Source of the DNA: Pleomorphovibrio marinus
Lineage (GTDB): Bacteria; Bacteroidota; Bacteroidia; Cytophagales; Cyclobacteriaceae
DNA: 64,000 nt
Assembly: GCF_003347495.1 (NCBI RefSeq)
Contig: NZ_QCXY01000004.1
Location: forward strand, 434,001-498,000
Direction of reading: 5' to 3'
The translations under genes were made by a program, and so were the position numbers. Under the pieces are notes generated by a model. That model saw only the letters and a program-made list of their open reading frames with translations. It was not told the origin of the DNA and made no database searches. Below, one piece after another: positions 8,583 to 15,866 of this stretch. The first letter of the stretch is position 1. Each line of letters starts with the position of its first letter.

Positions 8583-9527
8583 ATGAATCCTTTTTTCAGG
8601 ACCGTTTTGGGGGATCTCCCCACCGACAAAATGGGAGTCACTTATGCGCATGAGCATATCATCATAGAGGAGAGTTTTCCCACCACACAAAACCCTGAAT
8701 TTCTACTAAATGAGGTGACCAAAGTGAGTGAAGAACTAAGTGAGGTATATGCCGCTGGCGGCAGAACCATGGTGGATACCATGCCTGCCAACTGTGGCAG
8801 AAATGTGGAGAAATTAGCCGCCGTTTCACGGCGATCCGGCATACAAATCATTGCGCCCACAGGTATTCATTTGGAAATTTACTATCCCTCCCAGCACTGG
8901 AGGTACAGCTATGACGAGGAGCAACTTGCCGGCTTATTTATAGCTGATATCGAAGAGGGCATAGATCGGTATGATTATACCGGGCCCATAGTGGAAAGAA
9001 CAGGGCATAAAGCCGGAATGATCAAGCTGGCTACAGGTGATGAGGCCATCTCCGCCCATCAGAAAAAAATCTTTAAAGCAGTCACCGCTGCCCATCGTAA
9101 GACAGGGGCACCCATCCTTACCCACACCAACTTTGGAAACCAGGCCATGGAACAGGTGGAGCTTTTCTCTAAATACGGTGCAGATTTGGAACATGTGGTG
9201 CTTTCACATGTGGACAGAAAATATGATCTCTCCTATCATAGGGACTTGCTACAAACAGGAGTAAGGGTAGAATACGATAGTGCCTTTAGATGGAAGGAAA
9301 CCAACTATACCTATATGCTGCTGGAAAAGTTACTGCCAGAATTCCCCGATCAAATCACTGTGGGCATGGATGCCGCCAAGCATACCTATTGGAAAAGCTA
9401 TGGCGGAAAACCTGGCTTGGACTTCCTGCTGACCACTTTCGTGGAGAAGCTGGAAGAATTGGGGTTGAAATCCTATTTTGAGCACCTTTTTATAAAAAAC
9501 CCATCCCGCCTTTACGCCTTTAAATAG
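8583..9527 (+). CDS. Phosphotriesterase-family hydrolase, probable lactonase
   Basis: The protein has 314 residues and is an amidohydrolase of the PTE family. All expected metal ligands are visible: H23 and H25 (AHEH), K148 in AGMIKLA as the bridging carboxylated lysine, H181 (LTHTNFG), H209 (LSHVD) and D263 (GMDAAK). Many PTE-family proteins in sugar operons are lactonases acting on sugar lactones or their phosphates rather than phosphotriesters. The preceding genes supply a dehydrogenase and flavoprotein that could make a lactone, which supports this reading. It starts two bases after the preceding stop. Confidence 0.9.
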   Translation: MNPFFRTVLGDLPTDKMGVTYAHEHIIIEESFPTTQNPEFLLNEVTKVSEELSEVYAAGGRTMVDTMPANCGRNVEKLAAVSRRSGIQIIAPTGIHLEIYYPSQHWRYSYDEEQLAGLFIADIEEGIDRYDYTGPIVERTGHKAGMIKLATGDEAISAHQKKIFKAVTAAHRKTGAPILTHTNFGNQAMEQVELFSKYGADLEHVVLSHVDRKYDLSYHRDLLQTGVRVEYDSAFRWKETNYTYMLLEKLLPEFPDQITVGMDAAKHTYWKSYGGKPGLDFLLTTFVEKLEELGLKSYFEHLFIKNPSRLYAFK

Positions 9528-9529
9528 CT

Positions 9530-10459
9530 ATGAAGATATCACTACTACTTGTTCTTGCCCTGTTTCTTTTTATTACCCAGGCTGACCTTTATGCAGGGGT
9601 GGAAATTGTGGATTATAGGGGTTGGAGGGGATGCTACCGCCTATTTAACCAAAACACAGAAGTGATAATCAACCCGCATACAGGTGCAAGAGTCATGGTT
9701 TTTGCCCATAAGGGCCAAAATATCATCCATGAAAACCCCGATCAGGACGGAACAAACTTTGAAGAGTGGAAAGAATCCCCTTTTGACCCGGATGGGGGCA
9801 GGTTGGACTATGGCCCTGAAATGGAAACCAGACGTATTCATGCCCTTACCTGGATGGGGCCATGGGAGGTGGAGGTCACAGGGGCCTTTTCCCTGCGAAT
9901 GAACAGTACCAGCGACCAGAAATTGGGTTTGGTGTCTCAGCGCATATTTAGCTTAGACCCCGGTACGGGGAAGTTAACGATTACCCAGATTGGGGAAAAT
10001 ATAAGTGCAGACACCCTGGTAAGGCATTTTTGGGGCAGGACGCTGGTAAAGCCGGGAGGCATTATGATGCTACCCTTAGCTACCGAAAACAGCCGGTTTG
10101 AGCAGGGTGTAGGGAAATTTGCCTGGAACCCCAACCGCATCGAAGAAAACCCTGAAGAGGACGAAAGATTATGGATCAAAGGAGGCATCCTTCATTTTCA
10201 TGCCATAGGAAGCACGTATAAAGCAGGCACAGATGCCAAAGCCGGATGGATGTCCTATCAGCTGGGGCAGCTTAGAATGGTGAAACGATTCCCCGTGTTT
10301 GCGGAGGCCAGCTATGAAGGAAGTGAGCATATGACGGGTATATTTTATAGCAACGGGCGCTTTGCGGAGATGGAACCCTGTGGCCCCACCCGAAAACTGG
10401 CACCGGGGGAATCCTTCAGTTTCACTGAGGAGTGGGAGTTGGAGGTATTGGCAAATTAA
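9530..10459 (+). CDS. Secreted galactose-mutarotase-like protein (DUF4380-like)
   Basis: The protein has 309 residues with a Sec signal of about 23 residues (ending DLYAG). The mature chain is a beta-sandwich rich in aromatic residues, with elements seen in the aldose 1-epimerase superfamily and DUF4380: an early INPHTGARV segment, a central RHFWGRTLV, and a late YSNGRFAEMEPCGP. It begins two bases after the lactonase stop and closes the operon. It could bind or epimerise the extracellular form of the sugar used by the cytoplasmic enzymes. The catalytic residues are not certain, so a binding role is possible. Confidence 0.65.
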   Translation: MKISLLLVLALFLFITQADLYAGVEIVDYRGWRGCYRLFNQNTEVIINPHTGARVMVFAHKGQNIIHENPDQDGTNFEEWKESPFDPDGGRLDYGPEMETRRIHALTWMGPWEVEVTGAFSLRMNSTSDQKLGLVSQRIFSLDPGTGKLTITQIGENISADTLVRHFWGRTLVKPGGIMMLPLATENSRFEQGVGKFAWNPNRIEENPEEDERLWIKGGILHFHAIGSTYKAGTDAKAGWMSYQLGQLRMVKRFPVFAEASYEGSEHMTGIFYSNGRFAEMEPCGPTRKLAPGESFSFTEEWELEVLAN

Positions 10460-10799
10460 ACCAGGGGGTCCTATTAAAAAGGCAAGTGAAAAATGTGGAA
10501 ATTGCTGCTATTCGGGATTTGCAATCCCGACCTCAGACAATAAGGATTTGCAATCCTTTTCACTTCCCCAATAATTCCCAAAAATCAGACACAAAAAGGA
10601 AATACACCGTGCCACTTTAAACAGGCGGATTTCAAATCTGCTTTATCTTTTCTCGAAATCGAGCCTGCCTGACGGAAGTCAGGTATAGGCTTCCCAAATC
10701 GTTTTTTTATGAAATAGCGCATCATTATACACTTTTAAATAATTTTTGGTTAAAAACACTGTCATCTTCAGCAATTAGGGCCTTATAAGGTATTTTATG
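10460..10799. repeat. Intergenic cluster of small palindromes (REP-like)
   Basis: This gap has no plausible gene but holds a run of short perfect or near-perfect palindromes: CGGGATTTGCAATCCCG (about 10519-10535), AGGATTTGCAATCCT (about 10543-10557), GCGGATTTCAAATCTGC, CTCGAAATCGAG, and CCTGAC-GGAA-GTCAGG near 10667-10682. Similar GGATTnCAAATCC palindromes recur at 41.85, 42.24 and 45.66 kb, and the CCTGnC element recurs near 12095. They resemble REP-type sequences moved by RAYT transposases, and the first could also act as a transcription terminator for the upstream operon. Confidence 0.6.
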
Positions 10800-10828
10800 T
10801 TGGTATTTAAGTAAAAACGTGTATTTTG
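10800..10828 (+). promoter_or_regulatory. Possible Bacteroidota promoter for the HipB-like gene
   Basis: TTG at 10800-10802 is followed after 19 bases by TATTTTG at 10822-10828, close to the phylum's TTTG and TAnnTTTG boxes with normal spacing. The HipB-like start at 10848 lies about 20 bases downstream. The -7 element is one base short of consensus. Confidence 0.35.
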
Positions 10829-10847
10829 CATAAAAAGGGGCTGGATA

Positions 10848-11075
10848 ATGCACTTTGACGAATTAATTAAAATGATAAAGGAGCGTAGAAAATCACTACG
10901 TGTTACCCAGGAATCCTTAGCCCAACTTTCAGGTGTAGGCTTAAGGACCTTAAAACAGTTTGAAAGTGGCAAAGGAAACCCAACCCTTTTTACCTTGCAA
11001 AAAATAGCAGATGTGTTGGGATTTGAACTTAGTTTAAGACTCAAAAATGTATCAGGTAAAACTGCCAATAAATGA
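10848..11075 (+). CDS. HipB-like XRE family antitoxin/regulator
   Basis: The protein has 75 residues and is almost entirely one Cro/CI helix-turn-helix: RVTQESLAQLSGVGLRTLKQFE at about 19-40 is the DNA-recognition unit. It matches the small HipB-type regulators found before split hipA genes in Bacteroidota. Such antitoxins repress their own operon and neutralise the HipA-type kinase. Its stop overlaps the next start by four bases (ATGA at 11072). The downstream kinase parts are broken, so this is now an antitoxin without a functional toxin. It may survive as a free-standing regulator. Confidence 0.88.
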   Translation: MHFDELIKMIKERRKSLRVTQESLAQLSGVGLRTLKQFESGKGNPTLFTLQKIADVLGFELSLRLKNVSGKTANK

Positions 11076-11394
11076 GACGGGCAAAAGTACTCTACAAGGA
11101 AGAAGAAGCAGGAGTCTTGACACAACGTGATGATGGTACATTCTCCTTCAGGTATACAGATACCTGGTTGGGGATAAAAGCAATCCAGCCATTAGTCTTA
11201 CGATGCCCAAGAGTATAACTGAGCACCATTCCAGTTATTTGTTCCCATTTTTTTATAACATGCTACCAGAAGGCTCAAACAAACAAACGGTGTGTAAACT
11301 CAACAGGATTGACCAATCGGATGATTTCGGTATACTGATGACATGCGCAAAACACGATAGTATTGGTGCTGTTCGGGTTCAGAAAATAGACTGA
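11072..11394 (+). pseudogene. HipA N-terminal domain (HipS-like), frameshifted
   Basis: Starting at ATG 11072 the frame reads RRAKVLYKEEEAGVLTQ up to DTWL and then hits a stop after about 47 codons. From the GGGG run near 11174-11177 a different frame continues correctly (DKSNPAISLTMPKS, then YLFPFFYNMLPEGSN) to VRVQKID and a stop at 11392-11394. One missing G in that run restores a protein of about 107 residues. The result matches the HipA N-terminal subdomain that in many Bacteroidota and in HipBST systems is a separate gene. It is either a true mutation or a sequencing indel. Confidence 0.85.
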
Positions 11395-11396
11395 TT

Positions 11397-12042
11397 ATGG
11401 GTTATCCTGAAATCACGCATTGCCCCGGTACTTTATCAAAAGGTTTTAATACCTATAGCAGGACCTGCTTGAATAGGGTTTTTTTCGGTAAAGTTGTATC
11501 CCCTATTTTACCTTACGATTCACCAAGCTCGAACCCTGATATGAATGAACTTTTTGAACAAAGCAGAAGGTGAGTTATCTTCAGCTATTTCAGGTGATGC
11601 AAACTCATTTGCCCACCTATAAAGTAGAGGCACCCAAACTATTCAAATCCTTGGTTTTTAATTACTTATTTTCAAATGGAGATGCTCACTTTAAGAAATT
11701 CTCCCTACTGGAAACCCTATGGGTGATTTTAGGCTAAGTCCGGCCTATGACCTGTTAAATAGTCGTATCCATATAGAGGATAAGGATTTTGCTTTAGACG
11801 AGGGGTTGTTGCCTAAGCACTTAGCTCAAGGGAAAATTAGGGTTCCATTATCTAAACTTGCAGAACTTGCCGAAATACCCGAGAAGGTCTATCAGGATAT
11901 TATGAGCAAAATGGTGTCAAAATCCGATGTTGTTTTTAAAATGATCACCGCCTCGTTTCTTTCTGATACTACCAAAAAAAACTATTGGCAGTCCTATAAT
12001 GCTCGGTTGAACCAACTTTTAAAAAACTCAGAACGTATGTGA
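11397..12042 (+). pseudogene. HipA/HipT-like kinase with internal deletion and frameshift
   Basis: The start at ATG 11397 gives the expected HipT opening (CPGTLSKGF, then VVSPILPYDSP and NELFEQSRR) before a stop at 11571-11573. The frame picks up again around 11575 with LFQVMQTHLP, then FNYLFSNGDAHF, the catalytic-loop region of the HipA kinase fold. A second frameshift in a C run near 11710 leads into MGDFRLSPAYDLLNSR and the C-terminal tail to 12042. About 150 codons expected between the N- and C-terminal pieces, including the nucleotide-binding lobe, are missing. The toxin cannot be functional as read. Confidence 0.85.
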
Positions 12043-12146
12043 CACAATTGACGTTAAAATATATACTTGATTATCTTGAGCCTATTAGATCAAGCCTGCC
12101 TGGCGGCAGTCAGGTGTGACACCGTCGAAAAGAAAAATATAAACAA

Positions 12147-12389
12147 ATGAAAACCATAACGATAGATTTACCAAGTACAATAGATTTAGATGATAAAGAA
12201 GCTAGAATGGTTTTGGCATCTAAATTATATGAAATGGGAAAACTTACTCTGGGTCAAGCAGCAGAATTAGCCGGCTATTCAAAAGAAGCGTTCATGGTAC
12301 TGCTAGGTGATTATGGCGTTTCGATTTTTAACTATTCCCCTGAAGAACTTGACGAAGACATAAAGAATGTCGAAGATAATAGTCTCTGA
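12147..12389 (+). CDS. UPF0175 family antitoxin-like protein
   Basis: The protein has 80 residues. LTLGQAAELAGYSKEAFMVLL at about 38-58 is a helix-turn-helix typical of UPF0175, and the end (VSIFNYSPEELDEDIK) also fits the family. UPF0175 proteins commonly precede a DUF3368 PIN-like nuclease and are taken as antitoxins of that pair. Here an MSKIIVS start typical of DUF3368 overlaps the end of this gene but is truncated. The gene itself is intact. Confidence 0.85.
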   Translation: MKTITIDLPSTIDLDDKEARMVLASKLYEMGKLTLGQAAELAGYSKEAFMVLLGDYGVSIFNYSPEELDEDIKNVEDNSL

Positions 12390-12432
12390 AAAATTGATAA
12401 AAAATGTACTCCATCATGCCAACGAGGAATAG
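12367..12432 (+). pseudogene. Truncated start of a DUF3368 PIN-like toxin
   Basis: An ATG at 12367, inside the end of the UPF0175 gene, starts MSKIIVSEKLIKN and stops after 21 codons. DUF3368 nucleases that follow UPF0175 genes typically begin MSKIIVSDTS, so the first seven residues match and the rest is lost. No further PIN-domain sequence is visible before the convergent lyase gene at 12523. The evidence is short but the position and overlap are exactly those of a paired toxin. Confidence 0.5.
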
Positions 12433-12522
12433 GAAGCCAGCCCATCCTTTCTGTTGGATAGGTGCTGTTTTGGAATTGTGACAGAAAATCATGAAACAAT
12501 TCGGATAATTTTCCATAGAAAT

Positions 12523-14571
12523 CTATCTCAGCATTTTTAGACTAGCGTTCCTGCCATCCGAAAAGGGGAGTGTCAATTCCCAAGCAGCTTCATCCACATT
12601 TACGGACACACGTACCTGTTTTTCGTTGGTTTCAAGGAGTTGGGTTTGTATCCGGGGCCTTTCTCCCTGGTAAGGAAGCAGCAGCCAAACCAAATTACCC
12701 GACTGATTCAGGGTGGTTTGGTAGCTATTGGCCACGTTGGGCATATAAACGTTGTATTCCGGGCTGTACCACCCCTGTATTTCGGGATCCTCTTGTCCCT
12801 CTATCCATTGCAGTTCGAAATCAACATCCCCCAAGGGTATCAAGACCAGATTGCCCCCTTGGTGGGAACCGGTTATTTGGTTTTCTTCCTCCTTTACTTC
12901 GCAGTCAGGATGCCAATGCCAAAGGGTTTCAACACTATGTTCACCGGACCCCACCACCCTATCGGCAACAACCCAAAACTTGTCCCTAACATACATCATG
13001 GACCTAGAATGAGCCACCTCTCCTTCCAATTCCAGAAATTCTTCAAAACTTGAGGTAGCGAAATCAAAATCCCCTTCAATTCGAACAGTAGATTCCGGAA
13101 CCGGAGAAGTGGCATGGGTAGGCCCTGGCCCCTGGCCCTGCCCATCAATCAACAATAGGTTGTGCCCTTGGCTTCCCTTGGCGTAGGGACGGAATTTATC
13201 CGCTATTTCACCCGTATAGGCAAAACGTCCGGCATCCACCAAAAAATCCTCCCCAAAGGCACTGATGGAAAGGTGCAACTTATCATTGTGCTGGTGTCCA
13301 CTGCCCCAGGGACCGATATCGAAAAAGGACCAATGTGCATCTTGTTCAAAACCGCTTCTACTGATCAATTGCCCAGCCCAAGGAAGCAGGTAGGAAGGTT
13401 CCTGTTCCGGGCGTTCTCCCTCTTTCCCATTGGTGGCGACAAATTTCCAATCTTCCCTTCCAAACAACTCCGCCCCCTGAAGCAACAAAGCCTGATCACT
13501 TCCCCTGTCCCCATCATTGTTAAGGGGTCTATGCCCACTGGGCCGAATGGCTTTGGCGATGTACCCATACATATCTTCTATGGTCTGGACAAAATAGTCC
13601 GGAAGAGCTTTATCTGCATCTTCACAAATTTCTTTAAACAACTCAAAATTATTCAGGGAAACATTGTGATAATGCGCAGTCAACTCCGTTTGCACCCCAT
13701 CCGGGTATACCTGGTCCTCCATGCTTTCCACCATGACATCCACCGAGTAATCCAACCATTCAGAAGTGGACTCGAATTCTGGAAAATATGCAGCTGTGGT
13801 AGCAAGGGCAGAAATCTCCATAGTGAGCCAATTATTTCCCCCATGGAAGTTCCTGTTGTAATGGGCATGATCCGGTAGGCTGATGAGCATCAACAAACGG
13901 GTAGCAGGATTAAAGTGCTCACTTTCTTGCAGGCCATAAAAAATCTTTGTCCATGCCTTGACCCTTGCGGCTACTTCCAGTCCCCTCCATATGGCATCCC
14001 TTCCTTTTTCCGCTGGGTAGGGCATGCTGTAGATAATAAAATCCCTTAAAAATTCATCCAGGTAATTGACATATTTCTCATTTCCCGTTTCCAAATAGGC
14101 ATTATACACCCGCATCAACTGACTATGTCTGTTGGAAAGCCAGGCCCATTCCCTGTCGTCGTTTGGCCCTCTATAGTGCCAGTCCCTATGACCAGAGGAG
14201 AGTATGGGTACCTGTCCCCGGACGTTCTGGATCACAAATACATTTTCCAAAATGGAATCAACTTCCGCGACAGTCTCATTACTCGCGCTTGGAATTGGCC
14301 TTTTCCATTTGCTATTTTGCGCCGATGCCCGGTAATAGTCCAGGAGCTTGGCACAAGCCTCCTCCATTCGACCCTCCTCATAGGCCTGCTTTACCTCACT
14401 AAGCTCCGGCAACTGCAAATCGAGATGTTCAAACAAGCTCTTTACCTCTTCAGGATGAGATTCCACAAGGTCTTCGATGGAATGTATGTCTTGCCAACCT
14501 TTCTCTTTACAGGAAAACAAAAGAAAAAGGACAGCGCAAATAATCAGGGTGGATGATGGGATCAGTCGCAT
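12523..14571 (-). CDS. Heparinase II/III family polysaccharide lyase (lipoprotein)
   Basis: I choose the Met at 14571; the 29 residues upstream do not look like a signal. From there the protein has 682 residues with a lipoprotein signal ending LLFSC (Cys at 21). Residues about 60-390 form the alpha/alpha toroid with GGNNW at 244-248, and the C-terminal beta part starts with GSGHQHNDK at 424-431, the Hepar_II_III signature with catalytic or structural His. Such enzymes cleave uronate-containing polysaccharides (heparin, alginate, hyaluronan-type) by beta-elimination at the cell surface or periplasm. The exact substrate cannot be read off. The TA remnants converge on it; the GH18 gene lies upstream on the same strand. 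Confidence 0.88.
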   Translation of the reverse strand: MRLIPSSTLIICAVLFLLFSCKEKGWQDIHSIEDLVESHPEEVKSLFEHLDLQLPELSEVKQAYEEGRMEEACAKLLDYYRASAQNSKWKRPIPSASNETVAEVDSILENVFVIQNVRGQVPILSSGHRDWHYRGPNDDREWAWLSNRHSQLMRVYNAYLETGNEKYVNYLDEFLRDFIIYSMPYPAEKGRDAIWRGLEVAARVKAWTKIFYGLQESEHFNPATRLLMLISLPDHAHYNRNFHGGNNWLTMEISALATTAAYFPEFESTSEWLDYSVDVMVESMEDQVYPDGVQTELTAHYHNVSLNNFELFKEICEDADKALPDYFVQTIEDMYGYIAKAIRPSGHRPLNNDGDRGSDQALLLQGAELFGREDWKFVATNGKEGERPEQEPSYLLPWAGQLISRSGFEQDAHWSFFDIGPWGSGHQHNDKLHLSISAFGEDFLVDAGRFAYTGEIADKFRPYAKGSQGHNLLLIDGQGQGPGPTHATSPVPESTVRIEGDFDFATSSFEEFLELEGEVAHSRSMMYVRDKFWVVADRVVGSGEHSVETLWHWHPDCEVKEEENQITGSHQGGNLVLIPLGDVDFELQWIEGQEDPEIQGWYSPEYNVYMPNVANSYQTTLNQSGNLVWLLLPYQGERPRIQTQLLETNEKQVRVSVNVDEAAWELTLPFSDGRNASLKMLR

Positions 14572-14832
14572 AGGGTAGGCAAGGGTAAGGTTATTTTTGG
14601 GTACTGAGAAATAAACAATCGTAGTCCTGAATGTAAAATAATTGTAGCTATTCCCCAAAGAAAGAAAGGGTAGGTGGCAAAAAAACTACCTGAAATAACA
14701 AAGACCCCTTTTACCCTTATAAAAATCGGGTAGAAGACTGAGGCCTTGTTGCTCCATTAATGGTAAAATGAGTTTGCATGGAGAACACTCTTGGGAATGC
14801 TTACCGGAGTGGATAAGCTGCAAGGAAAAAGC

Positions 14833-15825
14833 TTAAAAAATGTTAACCAAATAAGGTCTCTTTTTTTCCATGTCGTTAATTGCCCTCAAGAAGGAATCCT
14901 CACCTTTGGCGTCATCCTGCAAGGACCATAACATTACCCCGGCAGCTCCAATTCTTTTGGAATAATTTACCTTTTCCATAAGGGTTTTGGGACTGTTAAA
15001 GTACAGTACCCCTCCCTCCGGAAGCTGTATCCTATCCTGGTGGGCTGCTTCTGGAAATTGCTCCATTATTTCGCTGTATCCCCAGCTTGGTTTCGCCCAT
15101 GGCCCAAAGGCACGTCCATATAAGGGCATACCGATAAGCAGTTTATGAGCTGGTATGTTTCTTTTGTTATGAAAATAGTCGTAATCTTCTTTTACCATTT
15201 CCATGGGGGCATGTTGCCCAAAACCCAAGGGATTCCATGGTCCGGTTTTGTCAAAAGACATGATATATATACAATCCAACAAGGATAAGGTCTTGTCTGA
15301 GATCTTGTTGGAGCTCCATGCACTGAGTGCAGCGGTGATCCGTAGGTTATGAGTTTGGAATTTCTTGTGTGCAGCCCTTAGAAAAGGATCAAAGTTTTCA
15401 TCGATCAATTCATGCCCCAGGCTGAAATCCAAACCATCAAAGCCATTTCGCAATGCATAATTCATCAGCTGATCTAAAAAGACCTCTCTGTTTTCTTTGT
15501 GCATCAAGGTCTTCAAATGTGCCGGAGCATAATTACCCCCAAGGGAAAAATATACTCTTAGGCCTTTTTCTTTTAGCGATCCCACCAAAACGGACAATTC
15601 CTCCCTTTGAGGGAAATTTCCCCTGGGATCAGGGTTGATAAAGGCAAGGTTGATATCGGTAAGCCCCTCCAACTCCAAGGTATCTATATCGATTAGTCTA
15701 TCATGGGGTACCATGACATATCCCACAACCATAAAATCCTCTTTCTCCTCCAAGCTGGTTTTGGGACTAACAATTTGACATCCCACCAATAAAATCCACA
15801 AGAAATTCAACGTGCTCCTACCCAT
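14833..15825 (-). CDS. GH18-like lipoprotein with altered catalytic motif
   Basis: The protein has 330 residues, lipoprotein signal ending LLVGC (Cys16). The TIM-barrel landmarks of GH18 are present: VYFSLGG at 91-97, the strand with the catalytic motif at 130-139, YIMSFD near residue 190, and GVMLWSLQDD near the C-terminus. However, the canonical DGxDxDxE reads D130-G-L-D133-F-S-L-G137: the third Asp is Ser and the catalytic acid Glu is Gly. Glu139 is two residues off register. The protein is thus either a chitin- or glycan-binding lectin-like relative or uses a shifted acid. It lies between the lyase and a solute symporter gene, consistent with glycan use. Confidence 0.82.
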   Translation of the reverse strand: MGRSTLNFLWILLVGCQIVSPKTSLEEKEDFMVVGYVMVPHDRLIDIDTLELEGLTDINLAFINPDPRGNFPQREELSVLVGSLKEKGLRVYFSLGGNYAPAHLKTLMHKENREVFLDQLMNYALRNGFDGLDFSLGHELIDENFDPFLRAAHKKFQTHNLRITAALSAWSSNKISDKTLSLLDCIYIMSFDKTGPWNPLGFGQHAPMEMVKEDYDYFHNKRNIPAHKLLIGMPLYGRAFGPWAKPSWGYSEIMEQFPEAAHQDRIQLPEGGVLYFNSPKTLMEKVNYSKRIGAAGVMLWSLQDDAKGEDSFLRAINDMEKKRPYLVNIF

Positions 15826-15866
15826 CTTTTCTCCAGTTCAACTTCACAAAAATTGAAAAATATAGG

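Noticed and set aside
13162-13878. Long plus-strand reading frame of 238 codons
   Set aside because: It is antisense to the heparinase-type lyase gene, has no family resemblance and is explained by the codon use of the opposite strand.
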